From: Bacillus pumilus
GTDB lineage: Bacteria > Bacillota > Bacilli > Bacillales > Bacillaceae
Assembly: GCF_003431975.1 (NCBI RefSeq)
Contig: NZ_CP027116.1
Span: 868,001-932,000, forward strand
DNA length: 64,000 nt
Direction of reading: 5' to 3'
The position numbers were made by a program, and so were the translations under genes. Below, in pieces: positions 1 to 9,257 of this stretch (position 1 is its first letter; every line of letters begins with the position of its first letter). Under the pieces are notes generated by a model. It did not search any database. It was not told the origin of the DNA and worked only from the letters and a program-made list of their open reading frames with translations.

Positions 1-43
1 CCCCAAGAGAAATGCCCATTACTACATGAGTACCAGTGTCCAA
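1..43 (-). CDS. yfhP: YfhP family membrane-bound metal-dependent hydrolase, N-terminal fragment
   Basis: Only the first 14 codons are inside the window; the gene runs off the left edge on the minus strand. Read in reverse complement, a strong AGGAGGT ribosome site (about 48-55) precedes a TTG start at 43, giving MDTGTHVVMGISLG. This matches the N-terminus I remember for YfhP/YdjM (DUF457-type) proteins, and yfhP lies divergent to mutY in B. subtilis. The call rests on this short stretch plus gene order. Confidence 0.7.
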   Translation of the reverse strand, partial: MDTGTHVVMGISLG

Positions 44-234
44 TTGATTACCTCCTAGTTGTCATGCTTAGGAACAATCATACAAAGTATACGTCTCCAA
101 TCAAGACTATGTGCAAAATCACTTTTGCTTTATCCCGATTTAATGTAACATGTTAACGTATCTACAAACAGTATACAACAAATAAGGTTCTTTTCAGAAC
201 GTTAGCCCTCGGTCCAATGAGAAGGAGTATAGAT

Positions 235-1335
235 ATGAAAGACATTCAAGAAAAGCTGGACCGCAAAGATATTGCGGGTTTTCAGCATGATTTAATTGAT
301 TGGTATGAAAAAGAACAACGAACATTGCCATGGCGTGAAAATCAAGATCCATACCGCGTCTGGGTATCAGAAGTGATGCTTCAGCAGACGAGAGTAGATA
401 CGGTCATTCCGTACTTCAACCGGTTTATGGAGCAATTCCCGACGGTGAAAGATCTCGCTTTAGCTGATGAAGAAAAGGTCATGAAAGCATGGGAAGGTCT
501 TGGCTACTACTCAAGAGTGCGTAATTTACAGGCAGCCGTGAAAGAAGTATATGAAACCTATGACGGTATTGTCCCTGATACGAAAGAACAATTTTCAAAG
601 CTCAAAGGTGTAGGTCCGTATACGAGCGGCGCAGTACTGAGTATCGCCTATAACAAGCCGTACCCTGCGGTAGATGGCAACGTCATGAGGGTCATTTCCC
701 GTATTTTGTCCATATGGGATGATATTGCAAAACCAAAAACGAGAAATATTTTCGAGTTTGCGGTGGATCAGCTCATTTCCCGGGAAAAGCCGTCAGAATT
801 CAATCAAGGGTTGATGGAGCTAGGTGCGCTCATTTGCACCCCAACCTCACCTGCCTGCCTTATTTGCCCTGTAAACATGCATTGCTCGGCACTTGAAGAA
901 GGCGTTCAGCATGAGCTTCCAGTGAAAAGTAAAAAGAAAAAGCCGACTGCAAAATCAATGGCAGCAGCGGTATTATTTGATGACGCAGGCCACTTCTATA
1001 TTCATAAGCGTCCAAGTACAGGTCTGCTTGCTAATTTATGGGAATTCCCTAATTTAGAAACCATAAAGGGAAGAAAAACGGAAAAAGAGCAGCTGATGGA
1101 TTTCTTAAAAGAGGAGGCAGGTGTACAAGCAGAGCTTGGTGACTTAGAAGGCACCATTCAGCATGTATTTACCCACCTCATTTGGAATATTTCTGTTTTC
1201 TTTGGACGTGTCACGTCTGTATCAGATGACACTGCATTAAAAAAAGTCACACGAGAAGAATTTGAGGCATATGCTTTGCCAGTCTCACATCAAAAAATTT
1301 GGAAGATGGCACTTGAAGAGCCTAGTCGTATTTAA
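235..1335 (+). CDS. mutY: A/G-specific adenine DNA glycosylase MutY
   Basis: Base-excision repair enzyme that removes adenine mispaired with 8-oxoguanine or guanine. The N-terminal half is a helix-hairpin-helix GPD glycosylase with the family motif [19 protein letters not shown] (catalytic Glu46), the [10 protein letters not shown] hairpin and the VDGNV aspartate near residue 147. A 4Fe-4S cluster motif C-x6-C-x2-C-x5-C follows near residues 200-218, and the C-terminal third is the NUDIX-like 8-oxoG recognition domain. An in-frame ATG at 217 exists, but GAAGGAG at 221-227 sits correctly for the ATG at 235, giving 366 residues. The 3' end overlaps the convergent yfhS by about 14 bases. Confidence 0.96.
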   Translation: MKDIQEKLDRKDIAGFQHDLIDWYEKEQRTLPWRENQDPYRVWVSEVMLQQTRVDTVIPYFNRFMEQFPTVKDLALADEEKVMKAWEGLGYYSRVRNLQAAVKEVYETYDGIVPDTKEQFSKLKGVGPYTSGAVLSIAYNKPYPAVDGNVMRVISRILSIWDDIAKPKTRNIFEFAVDQLISREKPSEFNQGLMELGALICTPTSPACLICPVNMHCSALEEGVQHELPVKSKKKKPTAKSMAAAVLFDDAGHFYIHKRPSTGLLANLWEFPNLETIKGRKTEKEQLMDFLKEEAGVQAELGDLEGTIQHVFTHLIWNISVFFGRVTSVSDDTALKKVTREEFEAYALPVSHQKIWKMALEEPSRI

Positions 1336-1546
1336 CCGTTGTACCGTGGGTATAATCGGCTTCATTTCGGTGCAGACCCCCACGGTTTTCAATTTCAGAA
1401 ATGATTTCTCGATACTTAGATTGCCCTTCTTCGTTTAAATAAGGTAAAATTTGTTGGAAAGCATGATGAAAAAAAGCAAGCTCAGTATCTTTCCATTGAT
1501 CCTTTGACATCATGCCAAGCTGGCTTAAATCGCGTCCGACATACAT
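1322..1546 (-). CDS. yfhS: YfhS family small protein
   Basis: Encodes 74 residues, the length I recall for B. subtilis YfhS, in the same place between mutY and fabL. The sequence is hydrophilic ([18 protein letters not shown]...) with no signal peptide or membrane segment. The ribosome site AGGAGG lies just upstream of the ATG at 1546. The function is unknown to me; the assignment rests on synteny and size. Its end overlaps mutY on the opposite strand. Confidence 0.8.
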   Translation of the reverse strand: MYVGRDLSQLGMMSKDQWKDTELAFFHHAFQQILPYLNEEGQSKYREIISEIENRGGLHRNEADYTHGTTVKYD

Positions 1547-1621
1547 GAATGTAACCTCCTAATAGGAACTTTCCTATTAGTGTGAAGCGAATGGACGAAA
1601 ACTATTCAAATCAGGAGATGA

Positions 1622-2380
<759 letters not shown>

Positions 2381-2389
2381 AAAAATCAT

Positions 2390-2419
2390 GAATAAGATGT
2401 ACACCTTCTGCACAAATTA
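2390..2419 (+). promoter_or_regulatory. Candidate sigma-G (forespore) promoter of sspE
   Basis: GAATAA at 2390-2395 and CAAATTA at 2413-2419, separated by 17 bases, fit the sigma-G consensus (GNATR / CATNNTA) except for one -10 position. They lie directly upstream of the SASP ribosome site, and gamma-type SASP genes are known sigma-G targets. The transcription start has not been mapped here. Confidence 0.5.
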
Positions 2420-2440
2420 ATGTGCGTGGAGGTGATAATG

Positions 2441-2605
2441 ATGGATAAACAACAAAACAAAACAAACGCACAACAAGTGAAAAAACAAAACCAAGCTGCT
2501 GCACAAGGCGGTCAATATGGCACTGAATTTGCTAGCGAGACTGACGCACAGCACGTAAAAAAATACAACCAAAAAGCTGAGCAAAACAAACAACAAAACA
2601 GCTAA
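2441..2605 (+). CDS. sspE: Gamma-type small acid-soluble spore protein SspE, short form
   Basis: Abundant forespore storage protein, degraded by the GPR protease at germination. It is Gln/Asn/Lys/Ala-rich with the GPR cleavage-type motif YGTEFASETDAQ followed by VKKYNQKAEQNKQQ. The ribosome site GGAGGTG at 2428-2434 serves tandem ATGs at 2438 and 2441; I chose 2441 for spacing, giving 54 residues. B. subtilis SspE is about 84 residues with two copies of the repeat; here only one complete repeat is present. A strong terminator follows at 2621-2657. Confidence 0.9.
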   Translation: MDKQQNKTNAQQVKKQNQAAAQGGQYGTEFASETDAQHVKKYNQKAEQNKQQNS

Positions 2606-2620
2606 TCACTGAAACAGAGG

Positions 2621-2657
2621 AAAGCACTTCATCTACGAATGAAGTGCTTTTCTTTTT
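2621..2657 (+). terminator. Rho-independent terminator of sspE
   Basis: A 12-bp perfect stem (AAAGCACTTCAT / ATGAAGTGCTTT) with a 6-base loop is followed by a T-rich run. Confidence 0.9.
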
Positions 2658-2779
2658 GCCTCTCACCACCATCCGACAAAACCTGTAAAACCTCTACATA
2701 AACAGTCAAAGGATTTCCTTGTTCTTTCAAGAAATGGTATACAGACAAAAAGTGGATTCAAATCAAAGGGAGGAGTTAG

Positions 2780-3040
2780 ATGTCTGATTTTGATCAGCTT
2801 GTAAAAGAACAAATGCAGCTCATGGATCAGCTACTTGATGTACAGGGAGAACTCGATCTATGCTTAGAAACAGAAAAACAATTGCTGCAGGATGAAAAAA
2901 AAGAAGAGTGGACAAGGCTTCACGATCAAATCAAACAGAAGCGAGAGGAACTGCAAAAAGTCCAAACCTTATTTACAAAACAGACAGAACAAGTCATCAA
3001 TTCGTATAAACAAATGGAGAAAAGCTCAACTGTGATGTAA
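2780..3040 (+). CDS. ygaB: YgaB family coiled-coil protein
   Basis: An 86-residue, highly charged, almost wholly helical protein (MSDFDQLVKEQMQLMDQLL...) with heptad-like leucine spacing over most of its length, so a coiled coil is likely. No signal peptide or catalytic motif is visible. A good GGGAGGAG ribosome site precedes the ATG. The position between sspE and ygaC matches B. subtilis ygaB, whose function is unknown to me. A weak GU-containing hairpin at about 3050-3078 may terminate it. Confidence 0.8.
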   Translation: MSDFDQLVKEQMQLMDQLLDVQGELDLCLETEKQLLQDEKKEEWTRLHDQIKQKREELQKVQTLFTKQTEQVINSYKQMEKSSTVM

Positions 3041-3187
3041 AAGAGTGTGCCGTTCAATTGGGTTGAATGGCTTTTTCATTTCATTTTTTAATGATGTAAC
3101 GGTATAATATAATAGAGACATGTTTAGTTTGGAAATTAGGTCTTTGGACTGTTAGGTTTGTTTGTTATAGAAAGTAGGGGAGAAAAT

Positions 3188-3718
3188 ATGGGCTATCCCA
3201 AGGAAGGAGAAACCATCCAAATTCAAAGCTATAAACACAATGGCTTGATCCACAGGATTTGGAATGAAACCACCATTCTGAAAGCAACGGAATTGTGTAT
3301 CATTGGTGCAAACGACCGAACAATGGTGACTGAATCCGACGGCCGTACTTGGATGACGAGAGAACCGGCTATTTGCTATTTCCATGCAAAACAATGGTTT
3401 AATGTAATTGGGATGCTTAGAGATGATGGGGTATATTATTACTGCAACATCAGCTCTCCTTTTGCGACAGATGAAGAGGCAATTAAGTATATTGATTACG
3501 ATTTAGATGTCAAAGTCTTTCCAGACATGACGTACAATATTTTGGATGAGGACGAATATGCAGATCATAAGAGGCAGATGAATTATCCAAAGGAAATCGA
3601 TAGTATCTTAAGAGAGCATCTGAATACATTATTGCATTGGATTCACCAGCGGAAAGGTCCGTTTGCTCCTGAATTTGTAGATATGTGGTATGAACGTTTT
3701 TTACATTATACAAAATAA
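3188..3718 (+). CDS. ntdP: Nucleoside tri-/diphosphate phosphatase, DUF402 family (YgaC/NtdP)
   Basis: A 176-residue protein matching B. subtilis YgaC in length and position. The DUF402 fold is known in Staphylococcus NtdP to hydrolyse nucleoside tri- and diphosphates. Visible features are the N-terminal [20 protein letters not shown] strand region, CNISSPF near residue 90, and the acidic [10 protein letters not shown] segment that carries metal-binding aspartates in this family. An upstream in-frame ATG at 3158 has no ribosome site, whereas GGGGAG fits the ATG at 3188. A TATAAT box at 3103-3108 lies upstream and a terminator follows. Confidence 0.85.
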   Translation: MGYPKEGETIQIQSYKHNGLIHRIWNETTILKATELCIIGANDRTMVTESDGRTWMTREPAICYFHAKQWFNVIGMLRDDGVYYYCNISSPFATDEEAIKYIDYDLDVKVFPDMTYNILDEDEYADHKRQMNYPKEIDSILREHLNTLLHWIHQRKGPFAPEFVDMWYERFLHYTK

Positions 3719-3730
3719 GCAAGAACAGCA

Positions 3731-3765
3731 AAAACCTGTTTAGCTTTTTAGGCTAACAGGTTTTT
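3731..3765 (+). terminator. Rho-independent terminator of ygaC
   Basis: An inverted repeat (AACCTGTTTAGC / GGCTAACAGGTT) is followed by TTTTTG, about 15 bases after the ygaC stop. Confidence 0.85.
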
Positions 3766-3812
3766 GACTGCGTACGGATAAGAGGCACTGATAGATTGGG
3801 AAGGAGATTTAC

Positions 3813-5555
3813 ATGGGGGTCATTAAACGCTACATGGCTTTTGTTACACCGTATAAAAAACAGATTGCATTGACAATGGTAATCGGGATGATCAAGTTCT
3901 CGATTCCCTTAACATTGCCTCTGCTTTTAAAGTATGTCATAGATGATGTCATTCAAGGCTCGGGGTCGGCTGAAGAAAAGACATCATCTCTACTAATGAT
4001 TATGGGAATCATGCTCGTCTTATTTTTAGTGATGAGACCGCCTGTTGAATACTATAGACAATACTATGCGCAGTGGACAGGCAGTAAGGTATTATTTGAT
4101 ATACGAGAAAAGTTGTTTTCGCATATTCAAAAGCTCAGCCTTCGTTATTATGCCAACACGAGAACAGGGGAAATTATTTCAAGGGTCATCAACGATGTGG
4201 AGCAGACAAAAGAGTTTGTCATCACAGGTCTTATGAACATTTGGCTTGATTTGATGACCGTGCTGATCGTGATCGCCATTATGTGTACACTGGATATCAA
4301 GCTCACCATCGTGTCTGTCATTATTTTTCCATTATATGCGTTTGCAGTGAAGTATTTTTACGGCAGGCTCCGCAGGCTGACTAAAGAACGGTCGCAGGCG
4401 CTTGCTGAAGTACAAGGGCATCTGCATGAGCGGGTACAAGGAATGCCAGTCATTCGGAGCTTTGCTATTGAAAAATATGAACAAGAAAATTTTCATGATG
4501 AAAACAAAAATTTCTTAAACAAAGCAATCAACCACACGAATTGGAACGCCAAAACATTTGCCGTCGTCAATACCATCACTGACATTGCACCGCTCTTAAT
4601 CATTGCATTTGCTGGCTACACCGTGATTAATGGATCACTTTCGATCGGGACGATGATTGCCTTTGTTGGTTATATTGACCGGATGTACAACCCGATTCGC
4701 CGCCTTATTAACTCATCCACGACTTTAACTCAGTCGGTAGCGTCAATGGATCGTATCTTTGAATTTATTGATGAGCCGTATGAGGTAACAGATCGGCCGA
4801 ATGCAAAAGAAGCCATTCATTTAAAAGGAGAGGTCGAATTTAAAAATGTGTCGTTTCGTTATGAACACACCCAGGAAGAGATTTTGCACAATATCTCCTT
4901 GAAGGTAGAAAAAGGGCAAACGGTTGCACTTGTAGGAATGAGCGGTGGGGGTAAGTCCACTCTCGTCAGCTTAATTCCAAGATTTTATGATGTGACAAAC
5001 GGGTCACTTGAAATTGATGGCATTGATATAAAAGAATACAAAGCAAGAAGCCTTCGAAATCAAGTTGGAATGGTGCTGCAAGATACCTTCCTATTTAGTG
5101 ACACGATTAAAGAAAATATTGCGGTTGGAGATCCAGAAGCGTCTTTTGAAAAAATTGTTTCGGCTGCAAAAGCGGCAAATGCCCATGATTTTATTATGTC
5201 TCTTCCTGAAGGATATGACACGAAGGTAGGAGAACGGGGTGTGAAGCTGTCAGGTGGTCAAAAACAACGGATTTCCATTGCAAGGGTCTTTCTAAAAAAT
5301 CCACCGCTTTTGATTTTAGATGAAGCAACGTCTGCACTAGATTTAGAAAGTGAACATTACATTCAAGAAGCGATGCAAAAACTAGCGAAGGATCGCACGA
5401 CCTTCATTGTCGCGCACCGCTTATCGACAATTACACATGCGGACCTCATTGTGGTCATGGAGCAAGGCGAGATTGTGGAAAAAGGAACACACGAAGAATT
5501 AATGAACAGAGACAGCCACTATCGCCATCTATTTACCATTCAAACATTAAATTAG
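3813..5555 (+). CDS. ygaD: ABC transporter, fused permease/ATPase half-transporter (YgaD)
   Basis: A 580-residue half-transporter of the MsbA/BmrA exporter type, expected to work as a homodimer in the membrane on lipids or hydrophobic drugs; the real substrate is unknown. Residues about 15-300 form a six-helix membrane domain. The nucleotide-binding domain (about 335-575) shows Walker A GMSGGGKST, signature LSGGQKQR, Walker B LLILDEATSALD and the H-loop in VAHRLST, so it looks catalytically intact. GGAAGGAG precedes the ATG. It is monocistronic, between two terminators, as in B. subtilis. Confidence 0.92.
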   Translation: MGVIKRYMAFVTPYKKQIALTMVIGMIKFSIPLTLPLLLKYVIDDVIQGSGSAEEKTSSLLMIMGIMLVLFLVMRPPVEYYRQYYAQWTGSKVLFDIREKLFSHIQKLSLRYYANTRTGEIISRVINDVEQTKEFVITGLMNIWLDLMTVLIVIAIMCTLDIKLTIVSVIIFPLYAFAVKYFYGRLRRLTKERSQALAEVQGHLHERVQGMPVIRSFAIEKYEQENFHDENKNFLNKAINHTNWNAKTFAVVNTITDIAPLLIIAFAGYTVINGSLSIGTMIAFVGYIDRMYNPIRRLINSSTTLTQSVASMDRIFEFIDEPYEVTDRPNAKEAIHLKGEVEFKNVSFRYEHTQEEILHNISLKVEKGQTVALVGMSGGGKSTLVSLIPRFYDVTNGSLEIDGIDIKEYKARSLRNQVGMVLQDTFLFSDTIKENIAVGDPEASFEKIVSAAKAANAHDFIMSLPEGYDTKVGERGVKLSGGQKQRISIARVFLKNPPLLILDEATSALDLESEHYIQEAMQKLAKDRTTFIVAHRLSTITHADLIVVMEQGEIVEKGTHEELMNRDSHYRHLFTIQTLN

Positions 5556-5556
5556 T

Positions 5557-5592
5557 AGAAGCCTATCCGATTCTAGCGGATAGGCTTTTTTA
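5557..5592 (+). terminator. Rho-independent terminator of ygaD
   Basis: GCCTATCCG / CGGATAGGC form a 9-bp stem followed by TTTTTTAT. Confidence 0.92.
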
Positions 5593-5667
5593 TGCTTGTC
5601 AAAAACATGACATATTTCCCAGCTTGTCTCAATACAATTTTAAAAAGTAAGACGGGGTGGTGAATAT

Positions 5668-6690
5668 GTGAAAGAACAAGACGTGCTGCTAGATGTCAAA
5701 CAGCTGTCCATTGCATTTCAGCAAAAAAAGCAAAAAGTACCCATCGTCCATCACATATCGTTCTCGATTCAAAAAGGGGAAACCTTAGGAATTGTTGGCG
5801 AATCTGGCTGCGGGAAAAGTATCACATCTATGTCATTAATGGGGCTGAACCAGCAAACAGAGACAACGGGAGAGATCCAATTCGAAGGGCAAAATCTGCT
5901 GTCGCTTTCAGAAAAACAGTGGCGAGAGATAAGAGGAAATGACATTTCGATGATTTTCCAAGAGCCGATGACCTCTCTCAACCCATTAATGACCATCGGC
6001 AAACAAATGACGGAAGCCCTTTTCACACATCAAGCAATCGGTCAGAAAGAAGCAAAAGCGAAGGCGGTTGATCTGCTTCAGACAGTCGGATTGAAGCAAG
6101 CAGAATCGTTGCTTAAAAAATACCCGCATGAATTATCAGGCGGCATGCGCCAGCGAGTCATGATTGCGATGGCGATGCTTTGTCATCCAAAGCTCATGAT
6201 CGCAGATGAACCAACAACTGCACTCGATGTGACCATCCAAGCACAAATCCTTCGGTTGCTCAAAAAGCTGAACGAAGAGATGGACACCGCTATTTTATTT
6301 ATTACCCATGATCTAGGCGTCGTGCGGCAAATATGCCAGCGAGTCATGATCATGTACGCTGGCCGAATTGTAGAAGAAGGAACCGTTGACCGTATTTTTC
6401 AAAAGCCTCTGCACCCCTACACAAAAGGTCTTTTCGCCTCAGTTCCATCGTTTAAAGAGAAAAAAGAAAAGCTCATCTCAATTTCAGGTCATGTACCTAA
6501 GCCGGGAGCCATTCGATCCGGCTGTCAATTTGCCGCGCGCTGCCCTTATCAAATGGCGCAATGTCTTGAAAAAGATCCAGCCTTACAATCCATTGAACAA
6601 GATCACCGCGTCGCATGCTTTCTAATGGAAGGAGGAGAAGACACTGAGTCCCCCACTCTTGCAAGTGAATCAGCTGACAAAACGGTATGA
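5668..6690 (+). CDS. Oligopeptide/dipeptide ABC importer ATPase, DppD/OppD type
   Basis: First gene of a five-gene importer operon (ATPase-ATPase-lipoprotein-permease-permease, the order of B. subtilis appDFABC). The 340 residues carry Walker A GESGCGKS, signature LSGGMRQR and Walker B LMIADEPTTALD. The C-terminal oligopeptide-transporter extension contains the Cys-rich C-x6-C-x5-C motif (GCQFAARCPYQMAQC) that binds an iron-sulfur cluster in some DppD proteins. The start is GTG at 5668 (an ATG three bases earlier is followed at once by TGA) with GGGGTGG upstream. The stop overlaps the next ATPase gene by about 47 bases. B. subtilis has no such operon at this position, so it is an accessory block here. 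Confidence 0.9.
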   Translation: MKEQDVLLDVKQLSIAFQQKKQKVPIVHHISFSIQKGETLGIVGESGCGKSITSMSLMGLNQQTETTGEIQFEGQNLLSLSEKQWREIRGNDISMIFQEPMTSLNPLMTIGKQMTEALFTHQAIGQKEAKAKAVDLLQTVGLKQAESLLKKYPHELSGGMRQRVMIAMAMLCHPKLMIADEPTTALDVTIQAQILRLLKKLNEEMDTAILFITHDLGVVRQICQRVMIMYAGRIVEEGTVDRIFQKPLHPYTKGLFASVPSFKEKKEKLISISGHVPKPGAIRSGCQFAARCPYQMAQCLEKDPALQSIEQDHRVACFLMEGGEDTESPTLASESADKTV

Positions 6691-7636
6691 CACTGCTGCT
6701 TTTTTTTCAAAACACAAACATTCAACTCTGGCTTTAAATCAAGTGTCCTTTCATGTGAAGGAAGGGGAAACACTTGGCATTGTTGGTGAATCAGGCTGCG
6801 GAAAATCAACACTTGGCAAAAGCTTAATGAGATTAACTGAACCGACGTCAGGCTCTATTCAACTGAACGGGCAAGAGGTCACTCTTTTGAAAGAAAGAGA
6901 GATGCGTTCTTTAAGAAAAGACATTCAAATGATTTTTCAAGATCCATACGCTTCATTAAATCCACGAATGAAAATCAAAGATATTTTAGAGGAACCGCTC
7001 ATTGTTCATCGGCACGGGACGAAAGCAGAAAGGCGGAAACGGGTAAAAGAGATGTTACACATTGTCGGGTTTGATCCTTCTTTCGGAGAACGTTATGCAC
7101 ATCAATTCAGCGGCGGACAAAGGCAGCGTATTGGTATCGCTAGAGCACTTATTACCCATCCAAGTCTTGTCATTGCCGATGAACCCGTTTCGGCTTTAGA
7201 TGTATCCGTTCAAGCCCAAATTTTGAATTTGATGCTTGAATTGCAAAAGACGCTTTCTCTGACGTACCTGTTTATTTCCCACGATCTTGGTGTTGTCAGG
7301 TATATGAGCGACCGAATCGCAGTCATGTATGCTGGCCGAATTGTCGAGATGGGGCCTGCCGAAGACGTGTTTCACAGCCCGCTTCATCCTTATACGTCAC
7401 TGCTTCTGAAATCCATTCCACATATGGATCACGTGCTAGAGACACAAGATGTGTCAGCAGAGGAGTCTACCATCACGTCAAGCGGTGGCTGTCCTTTCTA
7501 CAAAAGGTGTCCAAAAAGGTGGGGAAAATGCCTAAAAGCAGTACCTGCTTTGTATGAAGAGGAACCCGGGCATGCGGCGGCGTGTTACTTATATCAAAAG
7601 GAGGAACACAATGAAGAAGACATGGTTATTCAGTAG
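6644..7636 (+). CDS. Oligopeptide/dipeptide ABC importer ATPase, DppF/OppF type
   Basis: Partner ATPase of the importer, with Walker A GESGCGKS, signature FSGGQRQR, Walker B LVIADEPVSALD and the C-terminal Cys motif GGCPFYKRCPKRWGKC. There is no ATG near the N-terminus. A TTG at 6659 lies 23 bases from the ribosome site, but AAGGAGG at 6629-6635 is placed eight bases before a CTG at 6644. That start gives an N-terminus (M)SPPLLQVNQLTKRY, typical of the family, so I prefer a CTG start with moderate certainty. The gene is embedded in overlaps: 47 bases with the upstream ATPase and 26 bases with the downstream lipoprotein. Confidence 0.88.
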   Translation: MSPPLLQVNQLTKRYDTAAFFSKHKHSTLALNQVSFHVKEGETLGIVGESGCGKSTLGKSLMRLTEPTSGSIQLNGQEVTLLKEREMRSLRKDIQMIFQDPYASLNPRMKIKDILEEPLIVHRHGTKAERRKRVKEMLHIVGFDPSFGERYAHQFSGGQRQRIGIARALITHPSLVIADEPVSALDVSVQAQILNLMLELQKTLSLTYLFISHDLGVVRYMSDRIAVMYAGRIVEMGPAEDVFHSPLHPYTSLLLKSIPHMDHVLETQDVSAEESTITSSGGCPFYKRCPKRWGKCLKAVPALYEEEPGHAAACYLYQKEEHNEEDMVIQ

Positions 7637-9197
7637 TTTCATTTTTGTGCTGGCGCTTGCACTATTTTTGGGGGGATGCTCGTCCGCTCCGTCATCAGAA
7701 GAAAAAGCAACAAAAGACACCCTCGTATTTGGCAGAGGAGGAGACTCCACTTCACTTGATCCGATCACAACGACAGAAGGTGAAACCTTCAAGGTCACGG
7801 AAAATATATTTGAAAAACTACTGAATTATGGTGAGAAAGACACGACCATCCACCCCGGTCTCGCAACAGATTGGGATGTAGCAAAGGACGGAAAATCGTA
7901 CACATTCTACTTAAGAGAAGGTGTGAAATTTCACGATGGCACAGACTTTAACGCAGAAGCAGTGAAATTCAACTTTGACCGCTGGATGAATGGTGATGCA
8001 GAAAAATTTCCTTACTACGGCATGTTTGGCGGCTATAAAAAAGATAAAGGACATGTCATTAAAGACATTATCGTTAAAGGGGAGCATGAAGTTGAATTTC
8101 AGCTAAAACGCCCGCAGGCGACATTCCTCAAAAACATAGCCATGTCACCATTTGGCATTGCAAGTCCTGCGGCTGTTGAAAAGAGCGGCAATTCATTTCG
8201 TGAAAATCCAGTAGGTACAGGACCATTCAAATTTAAAGAGTGGAAGCAAAACGACCGTATTGTGTTAGAAAAGAACAAAGATTACTGGCAGAAGGATAAA
8301 CCAAAGTTGAACCAAATTATCTTCCGCTCCATTCCAGAAAACTCGGCTCGTTTAAATGCCTTGAAAACAGGTGAGATCGATTTGATGGATGGGGTGAATC
8401 CGTCAGATTTAGAGGGCATTAAAACCGACAAAGCGCTCCAGCTCATTGAAAGACCATCAATGAACGTAGGCTATATCGGACTGACCGTCACAAGAAAGCC
8501 GCTTGATAACAAGCTCGTTCGTCAGGCACTCAATTATGCAGTTGACAAAGAATCCATCATTGAGTCATTTTATGGCGGACTTGCCGAGCCAGCAAAAAAC
8601 CCTCTTCCGCCAGCTTTAGAAGGCTACAATGACGACATTGATCCGTATCCGTATGATCCTGAAAAAGCGAAGAAACTTTTAAAAGAAGCGGGCTTTCCTG
8701 ACGGCTTTCGTATCAAGCTTTGGGCAATGCCTGTACCGCGTCCATATATGCCAGATGGGATGAAGGTAGCAGAAGTCATTCAATCAAACTTTGAAAAGGT
8801 CGGCGTCAAAGCAGAAATTGTGACATATGACTGGGCGACCTATTTAGATAAGGCAAGTAAAGGAGAAGCGGATGTGTTCTTGTTAGGCTGGACAGGGGAC
8901 AATGGCGATCCTGATAATTTCATCTACACACTTTTGGACAAAGACAGCATTGGCGGCAACAACTATACATTCTTCGAAAACGATAAAATGCACGACATCC
9001 TCATTGAAGCGCAGACAGACACAGATCAAAAGAAACGAAACGAACTATATAAAAAAGCACAAGAAATCATTCATGATGAAGCACCTTGGATTCCATTGGT
9101 GCATTCGATCCCAATGCTAGCAGCATCTAGTGATTTAAAAGGCTACCAGCCGCATCCAACTGGTTCAGAAGCTTTGACTGACGTGCATTTCGAATAA
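7611..9197 (+). CDS. Peptide-type ABC transporter substrate-binding lipoprotein (SBP_bac_5)
   Basis: The 528-residue extracytoplasmic receptor of the importer. A lipoprotein signal peptide with lipobox LFLGGC (Cys near residue 23) shows membrane anchoring. The mature part is an SBP_bac_5 fold: LDPITTTEGETFKVTENIFEKL, YTFYLREGVKFHDGTDFNAEAV, and the conserved NPVGTGPFKFKEW motif. AAGGAGG (about 7598-7604) fixes the ATG at 7611; a longer in-frame reading from 7554 has no ribosome site. It does not resemble the B. subtilis AppA sequence I remember, so I give no app symbol; dipeptide, glutathione or nickel-type ligands remain possible. Confidence 0.9.
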   Translation: MKKTWLFSSFIFVLALALFLGGCSSAPSSEEKATKDTLVFGRGGDSTSLDPITTTEGETFKVTENIFEKLLNYGEKDTTIHPGLATDWDVAKDGKSYTFYLREGVKFHDGTDFNAEAVKFNFDRWMNGDAEKFPYYGMFGGYKKDKGHVIKDIIVKGEHEVEFQLKRPQATFLKNIAMSPFGIASPAAVEKSGNSFRENPVGTGPFKFKEWKQNDRIVLEKNKDYWQKDKPKLNQIIFRSIPENSARLNALKTGEIDLMDGVNPSDLEGIKTDKALQLIERPSMNVGYIGLTVTRKPLDNKLVRQALNYAVDKESIIESFYGGLAEPAKNPLPPALEGYNDDIDPYPYDPEKAKKLLKEAGFPDGFRIKLWAMPVPRPYMPDGMKVAEVIQSNFEKVGVKAEIVTYDWATYLDKASKGEADVFLLGWTGDNGDPDNFIYTLLDKDSIGGNNYTFFENDKMHDILIEAQTDTDQKKRNELYKKAQEIIHDEAPWIPLVHSIPMLAASSDLKGYQPHPTGSEALTDVHFE

Positions 9198-9257
9198 GCA
9201 AGTAAGGGAGATCTTGTATCTCCCTTATTCAAACAAAGAAAAGGCGGTGAAAGCTGT

